A DNA stretch of 64,000 nt from assembly GCF_003935715.1 (NCBI RefSeq), contig NZ_RHPP01000003.1, positions 1 to 64,000 on the forward strand, read 5' to 3'. Below, piece by piece: positions 43,304 through 55,033 of the stretch. The notes beneath the pieces were generated by a model that worked only from the letters and a program-made list of their open reading frames with translations, ran no database searches and was not told the origin of the DNA. The DNA comes from Stenotrophomonas sp. 278 (GTDB lineage: Bacteria; Pseudomonadota; Gammaproteobacteria; Xanthomonadales; Xanthomonadaceae). Positions within the stretch are counted from its first letter, which is position 1; each line of letters opens with the position of its first letter. The position numbers were made by a program, and so were the translations under genes.

Positions 43304-44335
43304 ATGGCCACCATCTACGACATCGCAAAGCACGTGGGCGTCTCGGCCGGGACGGTGTCGCGTGCGCTCTCGCGGCCGGACAAAGTGCTGCCGGCAACGC
43401 GCGCGCGCATCGAGCAGGCTGCGGCCGCGCTGGGCTATGTGCCCAACGCGGTAGCCAGAAATCTCAAGACCCAGCGCAGCGGCAAGATCCTGGTCACCGT
43501 GCCGGACATCGCCAATCCGTTCTTCGCCCAGATCCTGCAGGGCGCAGAGGACGCGGCACAGGCGGTGGGCTATGCGGTGCTGCTGGGCGACACCCAGCAT
43601 CTGCCCGAACGCGAGGAGCGCTACGCGCAGATGCTCCGGCGCAACGAGGCTGACGGGCTGATCGTGCTGGGGCATCGGCTGCCACCGACGGCGCGCGAGA
43701 TCGTGCAGCAGCTCGGGGATGCCGCGCCGGTGGTGAATGGGTGCGAGTTCGACCCGGCCGTGGGGATTCCCAGTGTGCATATCGACAACGCTGCGGCTGC
43801 GCGCGCTGTCATGGATCATCTGTATGGGTTGGGACACGAGCGGATTGCCGTGGTCGGTGGGCCGACCGACAATCCACTGCACCAGCAGCGGATGGAAGGC
43901 GTGCGAGGTGTCGCCAAGGCGCGCAAGCGTCTACGCAGCCTGAGCATTGCACCAGGTGACTTTTCCCTTGAGTCGGGCCACGCAGCGACGCTTGCGTTGC
44001 TGGACGGCGCATCCGTACCGACGGCGATTTTCTGTTTCAGCGACCAGATGGCGCTGGGGGCGATGGCGGCCTGCCGGGAGCAAGGCGTCCGCGTGCCGGA
44101 TGACGTCTCCATTGTCGGCTTCGACGATCTGGCGTCGTCCCGCTACCTCACGCCGCCGCTGACGACGGTCCGGCAGCCCATGCGCGAGATCGGCGCACGT
44201 GCGGTACACCTGCTGCTCGCTCTTATTGATCGGGTGGACGTGCCGCTGCAGCAGACGTTGGAATTTGACCTGATGCTACGAGGCTCGACAGCGGCCGCAG
44301 TATCGGCAGGAACAACGCCGAAATCCCCACGTTGA
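43304..44335 (+). CDS. LacI-family regulator of the 3-keto-glycoside operons
   Basis: A 343-residue repressor: TIYDIAKHVGVSAGTVSRAL (HTH, residues 3-22), hinge GYVPNAVARNLKTQR, then the sensor domain (ILVTVPDIANPFFAQILQGA, HERIAVVGGPTDNP, VSIVGFDDLASSRYLTPPLT). AAGGAACTGACCTC precedes the ATG at 43304. It is divergent from the isomerase-led operon with the TGCAATCGATTGCA dyad between. Its 3' end overlaps the convergent Na/Pi transporter gene by 113 bases. The ligand is likely a sugar intermediate of the pathway (inference). Confidence 0.9.
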   Translation: MATIYDIAKHVGVSAGTVSRALSRPDKVLPATRARIEQAAAALGYVPNAVARNLKTQRSGKILVTVPDIANPFFAQILQGAEDAAQAVGYAVLLGDTQHLPEREERYAQMLRRNEADGLIVLGHRLPPTAREIVQQLGDAAPVVNGCEFDPAVGIPSVHIDNAAAARAVMDHLYGLGHERIAVVGGPTDNPLHQQRMEGVRGVAKARKRLRSLSIAPGDFSLESGHAATLALLDGASVPTAIFCFSDQMALGAMAACREQGVRVPDDVSIVGFDDLASSRYLTPPLTTVRQPMREIGARAVHLLLALIDRVDVPLQQTLEFDLMLRGSTAAAVSAGTTPKSPR

Positions 44336-45179
44336 AGAGAAGGTGAGCCAGCGCCACGGCCATGCCCGGGTCGTTGGCGAATGCCACCACGGCGCGCGAG
44401 AAGGGCACCAGGAACGGCAATAGCATGAGTGTGCCCGCAGCGTTGAACAGCAGGTTGGCCAGCGCCGTAGCACGTGCCACCGCTCCCATGGTCATGCTGA
44501 CAATCAACGCTGTGGAAGTGGAACCCACATTGGCCCCCACCACCATGGGGATGGCCGCCTCAGCCGGCAGCACGCCCTGCTGCACCAGCAGGATGGCAAC
44601 GCCGGTGGTCACGCTGCTGGACTGAACCAGCGCCGTGATCAGCAGGCCGCTGAGGACGCCCAGCCAAGGTGAGTTGGCCATGGCAAGCCAGCTGCTGAGC
44701 CACGGCTGCCCACGCAGCGGTTGTACCTGCGCTGCGATCAGGTCCAGCGCGAACAGAATGAGGCCGAGGTAGAACAACGGCTTGGCTGCCGGGCGCAGGC
44801 GCATCGGCAGCACCGTCGCCAGCGCGCCCAGCAAGATCAGCACTGGGCCCAAGCCGGCGAGCTTGAAGGACACCAGCCAGGCGGTGGCGGTGGTGCCGAC
44901 ATTGGCCCCCAACAGCACCGCCAGACTGGCCCGGAACGACAGCAGCGAGGCATCCACCAGTGCCACTGTGAGTGCGGTGACCGCACTGCTGGACTGCACC
45001 ACCGCAGTGGCCAGCGCACCGACCATGAAGCCTCTCCATCGACCCGTGGTCAGTCGCTGCAGTGAGGTGCGCAGAAGGGTTTCACCACTGCCACGCAGCT
45101 GCTCGGTGAAACCTTGCAGTCCATACAGAAACAACACCACGGCGGCAACGAGGGCGAGGACTGCTGAGACGCTGCTCAT
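44223..45179 (-). CDS. Na+/phosphate cotransporter family protein (short form)
   Basis: A 318-residue membrane protein with two inverted repeat units, each carrying the family signature: ALATAVVQSSSAVTALTVAL and LLITALVQSSSVTTGVAILL, each followed by GANVG(T/S)T. It lacks the C-terminal PhoU-like domain of NptA/YjbB-type proteins. It should carry phosphate with sodium, direction unknown. The 3' end overlaps the convergent LacI gene by 113 bases; both C-termini look plausible, so the overlap is probably real. Confidence 0.85.
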   Translation of the reverse strand: MSSVSAVLALVAAVVLFLYGLQGFTEQLRGSGETLLRTSLQRLTTGRWRGFMVGALATAVVQSSSAVTALTVALVDASLLSFRASLAVLLGANVGTTATAWLVSFKLAGLGPVLILLGALATVLPMRLRPAAKPLFYLGLILFALDLIAAQVQPLRGQPWLSSWLAMANSPWLGVLSGLLITALVQSSSVTTGVAILLVQQGVLPAEAAIPMVVGANVGSTSTALIVSMTMGAVARATALANLLFNAAGTLMLLPFLVPFSRAVVAFANDPGMAVALAHLLFNVGISALFLPILRPLSSLVASGQIPTSAAAARPPDQ

Positions 45180-45387
45180 ACGGAACCGGACTGAGGGCGG
45201 ACCCGCGATCGTGGCGCAGCGGAATAGTGAATTGCCAATTGCGACTGAAAGTACGGCGTTTCGCCGCGCCTTGGCGTGCCGATTGCGACATCGGCAACGG
45301 TGCCGCTGGCATGGATCAGGCAGCGCCAGGAACTGACGCAGCGCTTATGATGTGGGTCGTTGTGAGCAACAATGGATAGGACATCCC

Positions 45388-47028
45388 GTGCGTTTTACTG
45401 TTTCTGTAGTGCTGGCAACCGCCCTGATGGGCAGTCCTGTGATCGCCGTTGCGGCCGAGCATGTGTATGCGTCGCTGCAGTTGATCCAGCATGACGATGC
45501 CATGCAGTCCGGCGTGGAGTCGGTGACGCTGCAACGAGTGAAGGTCGACGCCGCGGCGAAGGGCGGCCGTAATGTCACTGTGCAGCCATTGTGGGCCGAG
45601 TATCAGGTGATGGGCCATGGCAAGCGCCGTGTGACCGACCTCGATCAGCGCGAGCCGGGCGTTCAGCCCATGCTGGACGACTTGGCGTCCGGATTCCGCA
45701 CGATGGTCTCGGCCAAGGACGAAGCCGGTGTGCTGGAACCCGTGAACCCGTGCGTCTGGGAGCAGGCGGTGACGGCGATGCCGGAGGCAACGCAGTGGCA
45801 GCTCTCCGGCGAGAATGTGCTGGCCATGCTACCGCAACAGGTCCCAGAGCAGTGGCAGGTCGGTCAGACCCATCGTCGTACGGCGAAGTCGCGGGCGCAT
45901 GGGACCGTGGCGGTGGAGCAGAAGGTGGTTGCATTGACCCCGACGGTCGCAGTGCTGGATTTCACGGTGACTGGCAAGGCGTTGAAGGGCACCGGGCGAC
46001 AGGCGGTGCGTCGCAGCGACGGTATGCCGGTGGAGACCCGCATGTCGCTGCATCGCGATGCGGTACGCGGCCTTCCGGCGACCACCGAGACTGCCCACGT
46101 CGCCGATCTGGCCTACGAACCCTTCCTGGAGCCGATGACCGCCGAGCAGTATCGCCAGCAGGTCGCGTCGGTCACCGACGAGCTTGCGCGGCCTCCGTAC
46201 AGTGCACCCAGCGGTCGCCCTGACGATTACGCGCCCTCCAACGAAACCCTGGACAAGCTGGATGCCTGGATGGTGTCGGCCGATGCCGTGCCGGCCTTCG
46301 AGAAAAGCCTTCGCTTTGCGCTGCTGCCGGATCGGGATTCCGGTCGCACGCTGCTGGCGATCGGTGCGGAGGCCCGCTTGGGTCCGGCATCTCCTGTCTC
46401 CTCGGTACTGGAGCCTACGCTGACCGTGCGCCCGCGTTCGGTGACCCTGTTGGGACGCGATGGAAAACCCCTGCCGGATCTGGAGGCGGTGCGGGCCCTT
46501 TCGTCGTTCCAGATGGAGGGGCGGCACAAGGCGCTCGAAAACTCGTCCTCGTTCCCGTTCCGCCTGCCTTTGAACACCACCGAGCAGCAGCGGCAGGCGC
46601 TGCATCGCATCCGCATGACGGTGGATGTCGAGGTGCACCGTTGGAGGGGTACGGAAGTCATCAAGCCTGGCGAGGCATCCAGGGTGAACCCCAGCGTGCG
46701 CGTCTCAATGCCGGCACCGCATCGGATCACCCTGTTGAATGAGCGGGTGCAGCCTGCCGCACCGGAAGGCATCTGGACCAGCGTGGTGCCGTTGGACGCG
46801 CAAGGGCAGGAGATTCCGACCCGGCACCTGGCGGTGGGCCCATTCCAGAAGAAGGTAGGTGACAGCGAACTTCCGCTGGTCTGGGAGTTCAGCACTGAGC
46901 CTTACCGTAATGAGATAGCGGCCGAGCGGCCGATTGCCGCGCTGCAGTTGCGGCACTATGGCTGGGAAACGCTGCGCCGGGAGTGGGAGTTCTGGCGGGC
47001 AGGGGAAGACGGGAAGCTTATCGAGTGA
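45388..47028 (+). CDS. Exported protein of unknown function
   Basis: 546 residues with a Sec signal (MRFTVSVVLATALMGS, cut near VAA-AE). No family recognised. The first half reads as beta-rich (VAVLDFTVTGKALKG, SDGMPVETRMSLHRD) with a lipoprotein-carrier or DUF-like feel. The second half carries paired sandwich-like segments (TLLGRDGKPLPDLEAV; TSVVPLDAQGQEIP). A GTG at 45388 with AGGA 8 bases upstream is the best start. It stands alone, with no operon partner. Confidence 0.65.
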   Translation: MRFTVSVVLATALMGSPVIAVAAEHVYASLQLIQHDDAMQSGVESVTLQRVKVDAAAKGGRNVTVQPLWAEYQVMGHGKRRVTDLDQREPGVQPMLDDLASGFRTMVSAKDEAGVLEPVNPCVWEQAVTAMPEATQWQLSGENVLAMLPQQVPEQWQVGQTHRRTAKSRAHGTVAVEQKVVALTPTVAVLDFTVTGKALKGTGRQAVRRSDGMPVETRMSLHRDAVRGLPATTETAHVADLAYEPFLEPMTAEQYRQQVASVTDELARPPYSAPSGRPDDYAPSNETLDKLDAWMVSADAVPAFEKSLRFALLPDRDSGRTLLAIGAEARLGPASPVSSVLEPTLTVRPRSVTLLGRDGKPLPDLEAVRALSSFQMEGRHKALENSSSFPFRLPLNTTEQQRQALHRIRMTVDVEVHRWRGTEVIKPGEASRVNPSVRVSMPAPHRITLLNERVQPAAPEGIWTSVVPLDAQGQEIPTRHLAVGPFQKKVGDSELPLVWEFSTEPYRNEIAAERPIAALQLRHYGWETLRREWEFWRAGEDGKLIE

Positions 47029-47035
47029 GCAGGTT

Positions 47036-47931
47036 TCACGCTTGCTTGTAACGCAACGCCTCCACCAGCAGGGAAAACGCCTGCGAAGGCTGCCTCCTGC
47101 TGGGGTAGTAAAGGTGATACCCGGGAAACAACTGGCACCAGTCATCCAGCACCAGCCGCAGCCGCTTGGCCGCCACGTGCGGCTGCACCATGTCTTCAGG
47201 AAGGAAACCCAGCCCGAACCCGGCCAGCACGGCATCCAGAATCCGGTCAGTGCTGTTGAACGCCAGCCGGCCGTTCACCCGCACGTTCAGTGGGTGGCCG
47301 TCCTTCTCGAACTCCCATGCGTACAGGCCACCCTGGCTGAGAAAGCGCAGGTTGATGCATTCGTGCGCCACCAGATCGCGTGGGGTGGCCGGCGACGCGC
47401 GTCCACGCAGATACTTCGGCGAGCCCACCACCACCAGCCGGGTCGGCGGACCAATCGGCGTGGCGATCATGTCCCGCGCCACCTGCTCGCCCAGGCGCAC
47501 ACCGGCGTCGAAGCGGTCGGCCACGATGTCGATCAGGCTGGAGTCGGTGATGATCTCCACCCCCACTTCCGGGTACCGGGTCAGGAAGTCGCGCAGCACC
47601 GGCCACAGCACCGCGCGGGCCGCGTGTTCGGTAGCGGTGATGCGGATGGTGCCACTGGGCGTGTCACGCAGTTCGGCCAGGCCGGCCAGGGCCTCATCAA
47701 TACTCCCGAACGTCGGGGCGAGGGTCGCCAGCAGACGCTCGCCGGCCTCCGTGGGGGCCACGCTGCGGGTGGTGCGGGTGAGCAGGCGGATGCCCACCCT
47801 GGTTTCCAGTTGCCGCAGGGTATGCTCAGCGCGGAGGGCGACACCCCCAGCCGGCCGGCAGCGCGGGTGAAGCTGCGCTCCTGCGCCACCGTCACGAAGG
47901 CCTGCAGGTCGTTGTAGTTCTCGCGGCTCAT
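47036..47931 (-). pseudogene. LysR-family regulator split by a single-base frameshift
   Basis: The N-terminal frame from ATG 47931 reads MSRENYNDLQAFVTVAQERS and then GRLGVSPSALS, and fails at about 47824. The rest of the protein resumes in another frame as VGIRLLTRTTRSVAPTEAGE and continues through a complete effector domain to 47036. Adding one base (a C on the coding strand) at 47824/47825 restores ALSHTLRQLETRVGIRLL, the normal LysR helix. It is divergent from the aldo/keto reductase it would be expected to control. Either a real inactivation or a sequencing error. Confidence 0.85.
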
Positions 47932-48043
47932 GAGGCCAACCTGTATTGATGAGTGCTGCTCATAAGTCTATTCGCATTTGCCCGGATTATCGAAAAGGCC
48001 GGCTCGGCGCACACTGTCGTCCTTCCCTCACAGCAGGAGCTGA

Positions 48044-50365
<2,322 letters not shown>

Positions 50366-50461
50366 TGCACGCGGCTGGACGGAATGAGAGAAATTTGAAG
50401 GTCGCGCCGGTCTCGTGGCCGGCAAGCTTGAGGGCCATCAGGCGCACATTGAAGGTCGATC

Positions 50462-50974
50462 ATGCCGCTGAAAGTTGGTGACTCCGGGGCGCTGGGCCAG
50501 CGCAAGCAGACCCGGCGCGAGCGATTCCTTGCCGAGATGAGCGAGGCCATCCCATGGAAGCACTTGATAACGCTCATCCAGCCGCACTACCCGCAGATCG
50601 GGATTCGCGGCCGTCAGCCGTATCCCCTGGCGACGATGCTGCGCGTGCACCTGCTTCAGCAATGGTATGCGCTCAGCGATGCGTCCATGGAGGACGCGCT
50701 ACATGATTCGGGCGTGATGCGTCGATTCGCCGGCATCAGCGGCGTGACCCGGGTGCCCGATGAGACCACCATACTCAACTTCCGCGCCCTGCTGGAGACG
50801 CACACCTTGGCAGCGGAGGTGCTTCACGTGGTCAGTGCGAGTCTGCAGTGCCGGGGAATCAGCGTGCGCGCAGGGAAGATCGTCGATGCCGCTGTCATTC
50901 ATGCGCAGGGTTCCAGCCGAAGTATCGACATGGTCGAAAGCTTGGCTCGAACAGGGCGCGGGGTCGATCAGTAG
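50462..50974 (+). mobile_element. Truncated IS5-family transposase
   Basis: 170 residues covering the N-terminal half of an IS5-type transposase: QTRRERFLAEMSEAIPW, HYPQIGIRGRQPYPLATMLR, HLLQQWYALSDASMEDALHD, RVPDETTILNFRALLE and the first DDE Asp in KIVDAAVIHAQGSS. After residue 150 the family sequence stops, and the remaining DDE residues are missing. The element is therefore dead. No clear terminal inverted repeats or target duplications were found on either side. Confidence 0.85.
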
Positions 50975-51061
50975 AAATACTGGCGTGTTATGCGTAAAAC
51001 GCCGCTTGGAGCACAGGGTGTTAGGCGCGATGCTCCCGGCCAGACGAACGAGGAGCGTGCC

Positions 51062-52198
51062 ATGGGCAAGATCACTCTGCTGTTGCTGGGTGCCGCGCTC
51101 TGCGCCGGCTGTGGTGGCCAGCACGAAGCGCAGCCTGCTTCACCAGAGGCCGAACCCACAGCGCAGGCACCTGTCGCGCCAGTGCCTGCATCGGTTCCGC
51201 CGCCGCCCACCCCAGTCGCCGAGCCCCCGCCGGCGCTTACGGCCGATGGCGCGCAGGTAGTGACCCTCGCCAACTTCATCCGGGCGGAGTCAGACACCTA
51301 CATTGCCAAACATACCGAAGAAGCGGGCGGGCTGGGCAGGCTCGTGCACCGCCGGGAACCGGCCTCCGTCGACAACCAGACCGTGATCCGTCTCAACCGT
51401 GACACCTTGTACACCTCGGCGGTGTTCGACCTGGACGCCGGGCCGGTAACGATCACGCTGCCCGAAGCAGGCGAGCGGTTCCAATCGCTGATGGTGGTGA
51501 ACCAGGACCACTACGCATGGACCGAGTACGGTGCCGGCCCCCATACCTTCGACCGGCAGAAGGCCGGCACGCGTTACGCGCTGGTGGGGATTCGCACCCT
51601 GGTCGATCCAGCGGATGCGTCCGATGTGGAGGCCGTGCACCGTCTGCAGGATGCGATCACCGTGGCCCAGCCCGGTGGTCCGGGCACGCTGGAACTGCCG
51701 CGCTGGGACAGTGTGACCCAGGGCAAAGTGCGCGACGCATTGCTGGCCCTCGCCGCCACGTCGCCCGGTTTCCGGCATGCCTTCGGTCAGGCCGGCCAGG
51801 TGGACCCGGTCGCGCATCTGATGGCGACGGCAGCGGGGTGGGGCGGCAATCCCGACAAGGACGCCACCTACCTGGGTGTGGCACCACCCAACAATGACGG
51901 CAAGGCCGTATACCGGTTGCGGGTCAAAGACGTGCCGGTGGACGCGTTCTGGTCGGTGAGCGTGTACAACGCCAAGGGCTATTTCGAGAAGAACGCGCTG
52001 GGCGCTTATTCGCTCAACAACCTCACTGCGGTCAAGGACCCGGACGGCGCAGTGACGATCCAGTTTGGGGGATGCGACGGGAAGGTGCCGAACTGCCTGC
52101 CGACGATGCCCGGCTGGAACTACACCGTGCGGCTGTACCGGCCACAGCAGGCGATATTGGATGGCAGCTGGACGTTCCCGGCCGCCGAACCGGTGTAG
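51062..52198 (+). CDS. DUF1254/DUF1214-type lipoprotein
   Basis: A 378-residue envelope lipoprotein (lipobox LCAGC, Cys 17) with a Pro/Ala-rich linker (about 22-62). The DUF1254-like segment (VTLANFIRAESDTYIAKHTE, QTVIRLNRDTLYTSAVFDLD) is followed by the DUF1214-like C-terminal domain (AVYRLRVKDVPVDAFWSVSV, NAKGYFEKNALGAYSLNN). The molecular role of these families is unknown. GAGGAG precedes the ATG. The stop TAG lies inside the GTAG box of a SMAG dimer. Confidence 0.83.
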   Translation: MGKITLLLLGAALCAGCGGQHEAQPASPEAEPTAQAPVAPVPASVPPPPTPVAEPPPALTADGAQVVTLANFIRAESDTYIAKHTEEAGGLGRLVHRREPASVDNQTVIRLNRDTLYTSAVFDLDAGPVTITLPEAGERFQSLMVVNQDHYAWTEYGAGPHTFDRQKAGTRYALVGIRTLVDPADASDVEAVHRLQDAITVAQPGGPGTLELPRWDSVTQGKVRDALLALAATSPGFRHAFGQAGQVDPVAHLMATAAGWGGNPDKDATYLGVAPPNNDGKAVYRLRVKDVPVDAFWSVSVYNAKGYFEKNALGAYSLNNLTAVKDPDGAVTIQFGGCDGKVPNCLPTMPGWNYTVRLYRPQQAILDGSWTFPAAEPV

Positions 52199-52261
52199 GG
52201 ACACGCCATGCGTGTCCACGCGATGCCGGCGATTCTGCGGACACGCGTGGCGTGTCCCTAC
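52195..52261. repeat. SMAG dimer joining two convergent gene ends
   Basis: GTAG at 52195 with GGACACGC-CAT-GCGTGTCC, and a reverse copy ending in CTAC at 52261. The TAG of the left box is the stop of the DUF1254 gene; the CTA of the right box is the stop of the helicase gene on the minus strand. Confidence 0.9.
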
Positions 52262-54195
52262 GGGCGTTTTCGGTCGTGATAGCGCGCTGCGCTCTGCTGC
52301 AGGTCTTCCAGCGCGTCCTCCGGCAGCCACAGCTGGCGTGACCCACGGGTCATGGCGGTATAGGCCGCGCGTACGGGGTTGTGCGCGTAGCGGCGGGCGT
52401 AGCCGGTGCGGAAGCAGCAGGGTGCCATGGCGACCTGGGCAAACTCGGTGTTCTTGCTGTGCTCGACCAGCATCAGCAGCAACGCCGCCTGCGTATGAGG
52501 CTGCAGGCGTTCGCACAGTGCATCGAAATGCGCGCGGTTGTACCCGCGCATGAACAGGCGCGACACCTGGGGCAGCTGCTGCTCCTCCCACTCGGTGAGG
52601 AGGTCCTCCCAGCGCCGGCTGCTGCCGCCCTGGGTGGTCAGTTCACGGTAGGCATCCGCAGCGCGGTCCACCTCGCGGGCGAGGTGGCGCAGGGATTCGG
52701 GATGAATGCCGAACGCGGCTCCGGCGGCGGCAAGCCGCTGTGCTTCTTCCAAGAGCCGCCAGACGCTGCCAAACACCTGCGTGCCCTCGGCGGGCACCTC
52801 GTCCCAGCGCGTATAGGTGGCGGCCACGGTGGCATGTGCGCTGGCCCCCGTGAACGGGTGCTGGTACACGCCGGCCGTGTCCAGCGCGAGCGTGTCGTTG
52901 ACCAGTTTCTCGACGTAGCGGCCTTGGCGCACGGACTGGTTGATCTCCAATGCCATGCCGGTGGCGAAGCGTGGCGCGCGGCCGATCAGGCGCTGATTGG
53001 GATCGCCCAGGCTGATCACCGCGCCCTCGTAGCCGGACAGCAGCTGCTTCCACGCCGGGCTGAGGTCATGGGCCTCGTCGATCAACAGCGTGCCCCAGCG
53101 GGCGGGAATACGGGCATCGTGCTGCGCCAGCCACTTGCCGATGTGGTCGGGCGTCAGGCTGAGCATGCCGCCCTTCTGCAGGGTCGGGTTGAACATGCAG
53201 CGCCACACGTACTCGGCGGCGGCGATGAACGGTGCCGCGTCCAGCATCGCGTAGGGCACCGCACGCAGGAAGTGGCGGGCTTCAAGCTCTGGCGATGTGG
53301 ATCGGCACCAGCTGGCAATGCCATCGAAGGCGATGCGCAGCACGCTGGTGGCGGAGGTGCGGCCAATCGGCTGCAGGCCGATGCGGCTCACGATCTCGGC
53401 AAAGGACAAACGGCTGACCTGGTAGGCCGGCGCGTAGTCGGTGCTGAGCACGCCACGCCGATGCGCATCGGCCGCCACCTGGTTGGCGAAAGTGATCTGC
53501 GACAGCAGTGCTACCGATGCCTGTGTGCCCAGCCGCTCGCGAAACGCCTGCACCTGGCTGGGGCGCGGCGCGAGGTAGGTGAAATGCCGGGTCGCCCCGG
53601 CCAGCAGCTGCAGCACCAGATGTGTCTTGCCGGCACCGGCGTAGGCGTCCAGGTCGATGTGCTCGTCATCGTTGGCGACGATGGCGCGCAGGGCGCGGGC
53701 CTGGTCGTCGGTGTAGTCGTGGTCGCGCTCGATGTAGATCGGTGCGTGCTCGCCACTGGCGATCGTCTCGCTGGTTTCCTGGTAGGCCGCCTCGGTGTAG
53801 AAGCGCACCGTGTGCGGGGTCAGGGTGCTGTCGCAGGCCTGCTGAAACGCCACCGCGTCGAATACTTCGTCCGCCGCCGCATGCTGCTCCAGCACGGATG
53901 CCGGAGCCAGCACGCGGTCCTGCGCGGCCAGTGCCTGCTGCCACGCCTGCAGCGTGGCCGGCAGTCCGGCGCGCAATCCGGCCAGCTGCGTCGGTACCTG
54001 GTCAGGCTCTGCGGCGAACAGAACACAGGCCTGTTCCAGCATCGCGCTCAAGGCTCCTTCCGGCTGGCGGCTGCGCAGGCACAGTGCGGCGGCGAACAGC
54101 CCGGCGCGCTCCAGCGCGCTGACTGGAATCGAGCCGTCTTCCAGATACGACGCCACCGCCTCCTGCGAGAGCGGCAGCACGTAAGCAGCGGTCAT
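52258..54195 (-). CDS. UvrD/PcrA-like SF1 helicase-type protein
   Basis: A 645-residue protein. The first 160 residues carry no known motif. Walker A is DAYAGAGKTHLVLQ (183-196), Walker B LLIDEAHDLSP (370-380), followed by ISLGDPNQRLIG (motif III-like) and, near the end, NPVRAAYTAMTRGSRQLWLP (motif VI-like). This set fits superfamily 1 DNA helicases. The spacing and N-terminus are unlike UvrD, RecD or Rep. It follows a beta-solenoid gene by 19 bases on the same strand. Function is unknown; defence or repair are both possible. Confidence 0.75.
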   Translation of the reverse strand: MTAAYVLPLSQEAVASYLEDGSIPVSALERAGLFAAALCLRSRQPEGALSAMLEQACVLFAAEPDQVPTQLAGLRAGLPATLQAWQQALAAQDRVLAPASVLEQHAAADEVFDAVAFQQACDSTLTPHTVRFYTEAAYQETSETIASGEHAPIYIERDHDYTDDQARALRAIVANDDEHIDLDAYAGAGKTHLVLQLLAGATRHFTYLAPRPSQVQAFRERLGTQASVALLSQITFANQVAADAHRRGVLSTDYAPAYQVSRLSFAEIVSRIGLQPIGRTSATSVLRIAFDGIASWCRSTSPELEARHFLRAVPYAMLDAAPFIAAAEYVWRCMFNPTLQKGGMLSLTPDHIGKWLAQHDARIPARWGTLLIDEAHDLSPAWKQLLSGYEGAVISLGDPNQRLIGRAPRFATGMALEINQSVRQGRYVEKLVNDTLALDTAGVYQHPFTGASAHATVAATYTRWDEVPAEGTQVFGSVWRLLEEAQRLAAAGAAFGIHPESLRHLAREVDRAADAYRELTTQGGSSRRWEDLLTEWEEQQLPQVSRLFMRGYNRAHFDALCERLQPHTQAALLLMLVEHSKNTEFAQVAMAPCCFRTGYARRYAHNPVRAAYTAMTRGSRQLWLPEDALEDLQQSAARYHDRKRP

Positions 54196-54214
54196 GGATG
54201 CAGACCACTCAGGT

Positions 54215-54940
54215 TCATGCTTGCTCCAAGGCGTCGAACTTCGCCACGGGAATCAGCGTGTGGATCTCCGCGCCGACTGCTGCCAGCAGCTCCTCGCAAT
54301 GGGCGGCGTCCCACAGGTCAAATACTTCCGCCTCCCAGTTGACACCCGGTTCGCTGGGCGCGTGTGCGACATGCAGACCCTCTTCGGCGTAGATCGCGTG
54401 GTCGCTGGTCACCACGGCGCGTGCCTGGATCCTGCCCAGCACTTCAAACATGTTGTCGTTGTAATCGCCGTAGACGAAATCGCGCGCGACGCAGTCTCCG
54501 CCGACGATGAACCACGCCTCCGAGCCCACGCTGTGGCAGCGCAGGTTGCCCAGCACGGCTACGTTTCCGGTGTCCCGGAGGATGCCGTTGACGGTGAGGT
54601 CGCCGGTGACCAGCAAGGCCGAGGGCGGCTGCAGGTCGCCGTCCACCACCAGGTTGCCGTGGTGCACGACCACCTCGCTGTTGCCTTGGAACAGCTGAGC
54701 GACAGCTGCGGCATCCAGGTGCAGATCGGTAGCCGGCAGCTGCTCGCGCAGCACCTGCCCGAAGGCGAACAGGGTGCTCGCGAAACCGCCCTGAAGGAAT
54801 TCCATCAGTTCATTGATGCTGCCGGCGTCCCGGCCGATCTGCGCCAGACCCTCCAATTGAGGATCCGGGCAGCAGGGGAACTCGGGAATGGCCTGTGGGG
54901 TCCAGCCGCTGGCGGGAATCTGACGGATATCGATCTGCAT
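54215..54940 (-). CDS. Beta-solenoid (polymer-forming-like) protein, unknown
   Basis: A 241-residue cytoplasmic protein. Its middle (VVVHHGNLVVDGDLQPPSAL, LVTGDLTVNGIL, GNVAVLGNLRCHSV, AWFIVGGDCVARDFVYG) is a ladder of short beta turns like bactofilins and other polymer-forming solenoids. ATG 54940 with AAGGA upstream is preferred to the longer frame. It is the first gene of a two-gene unit with the helicase-like protein. No catalytic residues are evident. Confidence 0.6.
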   Translation of the reverse strand: MQIDIRQIPASGWTPQAIPEFPCCPDPQLEGLAQIGRDAGSINELMEFLQGGFASTLFAFGQVLREQLPATDLHLDAAAVAQLFQGNSEVVVHHGNLVVDGDLQPPSALLVTGDLTVNGILRDTGNVAVLGNLRCHSVGSEAWFIVGGDCVARDFVYGDYNDNMFEVLGRIQARAVVTSDHAIYAEEGLHVAHAPSEPGVNWEAEVFDLWDAAHCEELLAAVGAEIHTLIPVAKFDALEQA

Positions 54941-55033
54941 GGGCGTCCTTGAAGGGAAGTTCGTTCCTGGACTGCGCATGATAACGCAGCGCCTGCAGAC
55001 CCTTCTGCGCTGCCAGCGCTTCAGATTCGGTGC

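Noticed and set aside
51000-51045. Integron attC-like site (GTTAGGC) after the transposase fragment
   Set aside because: Only one core box is visible; no matching GCCTAAC partner arm and no second cassette or integrase.
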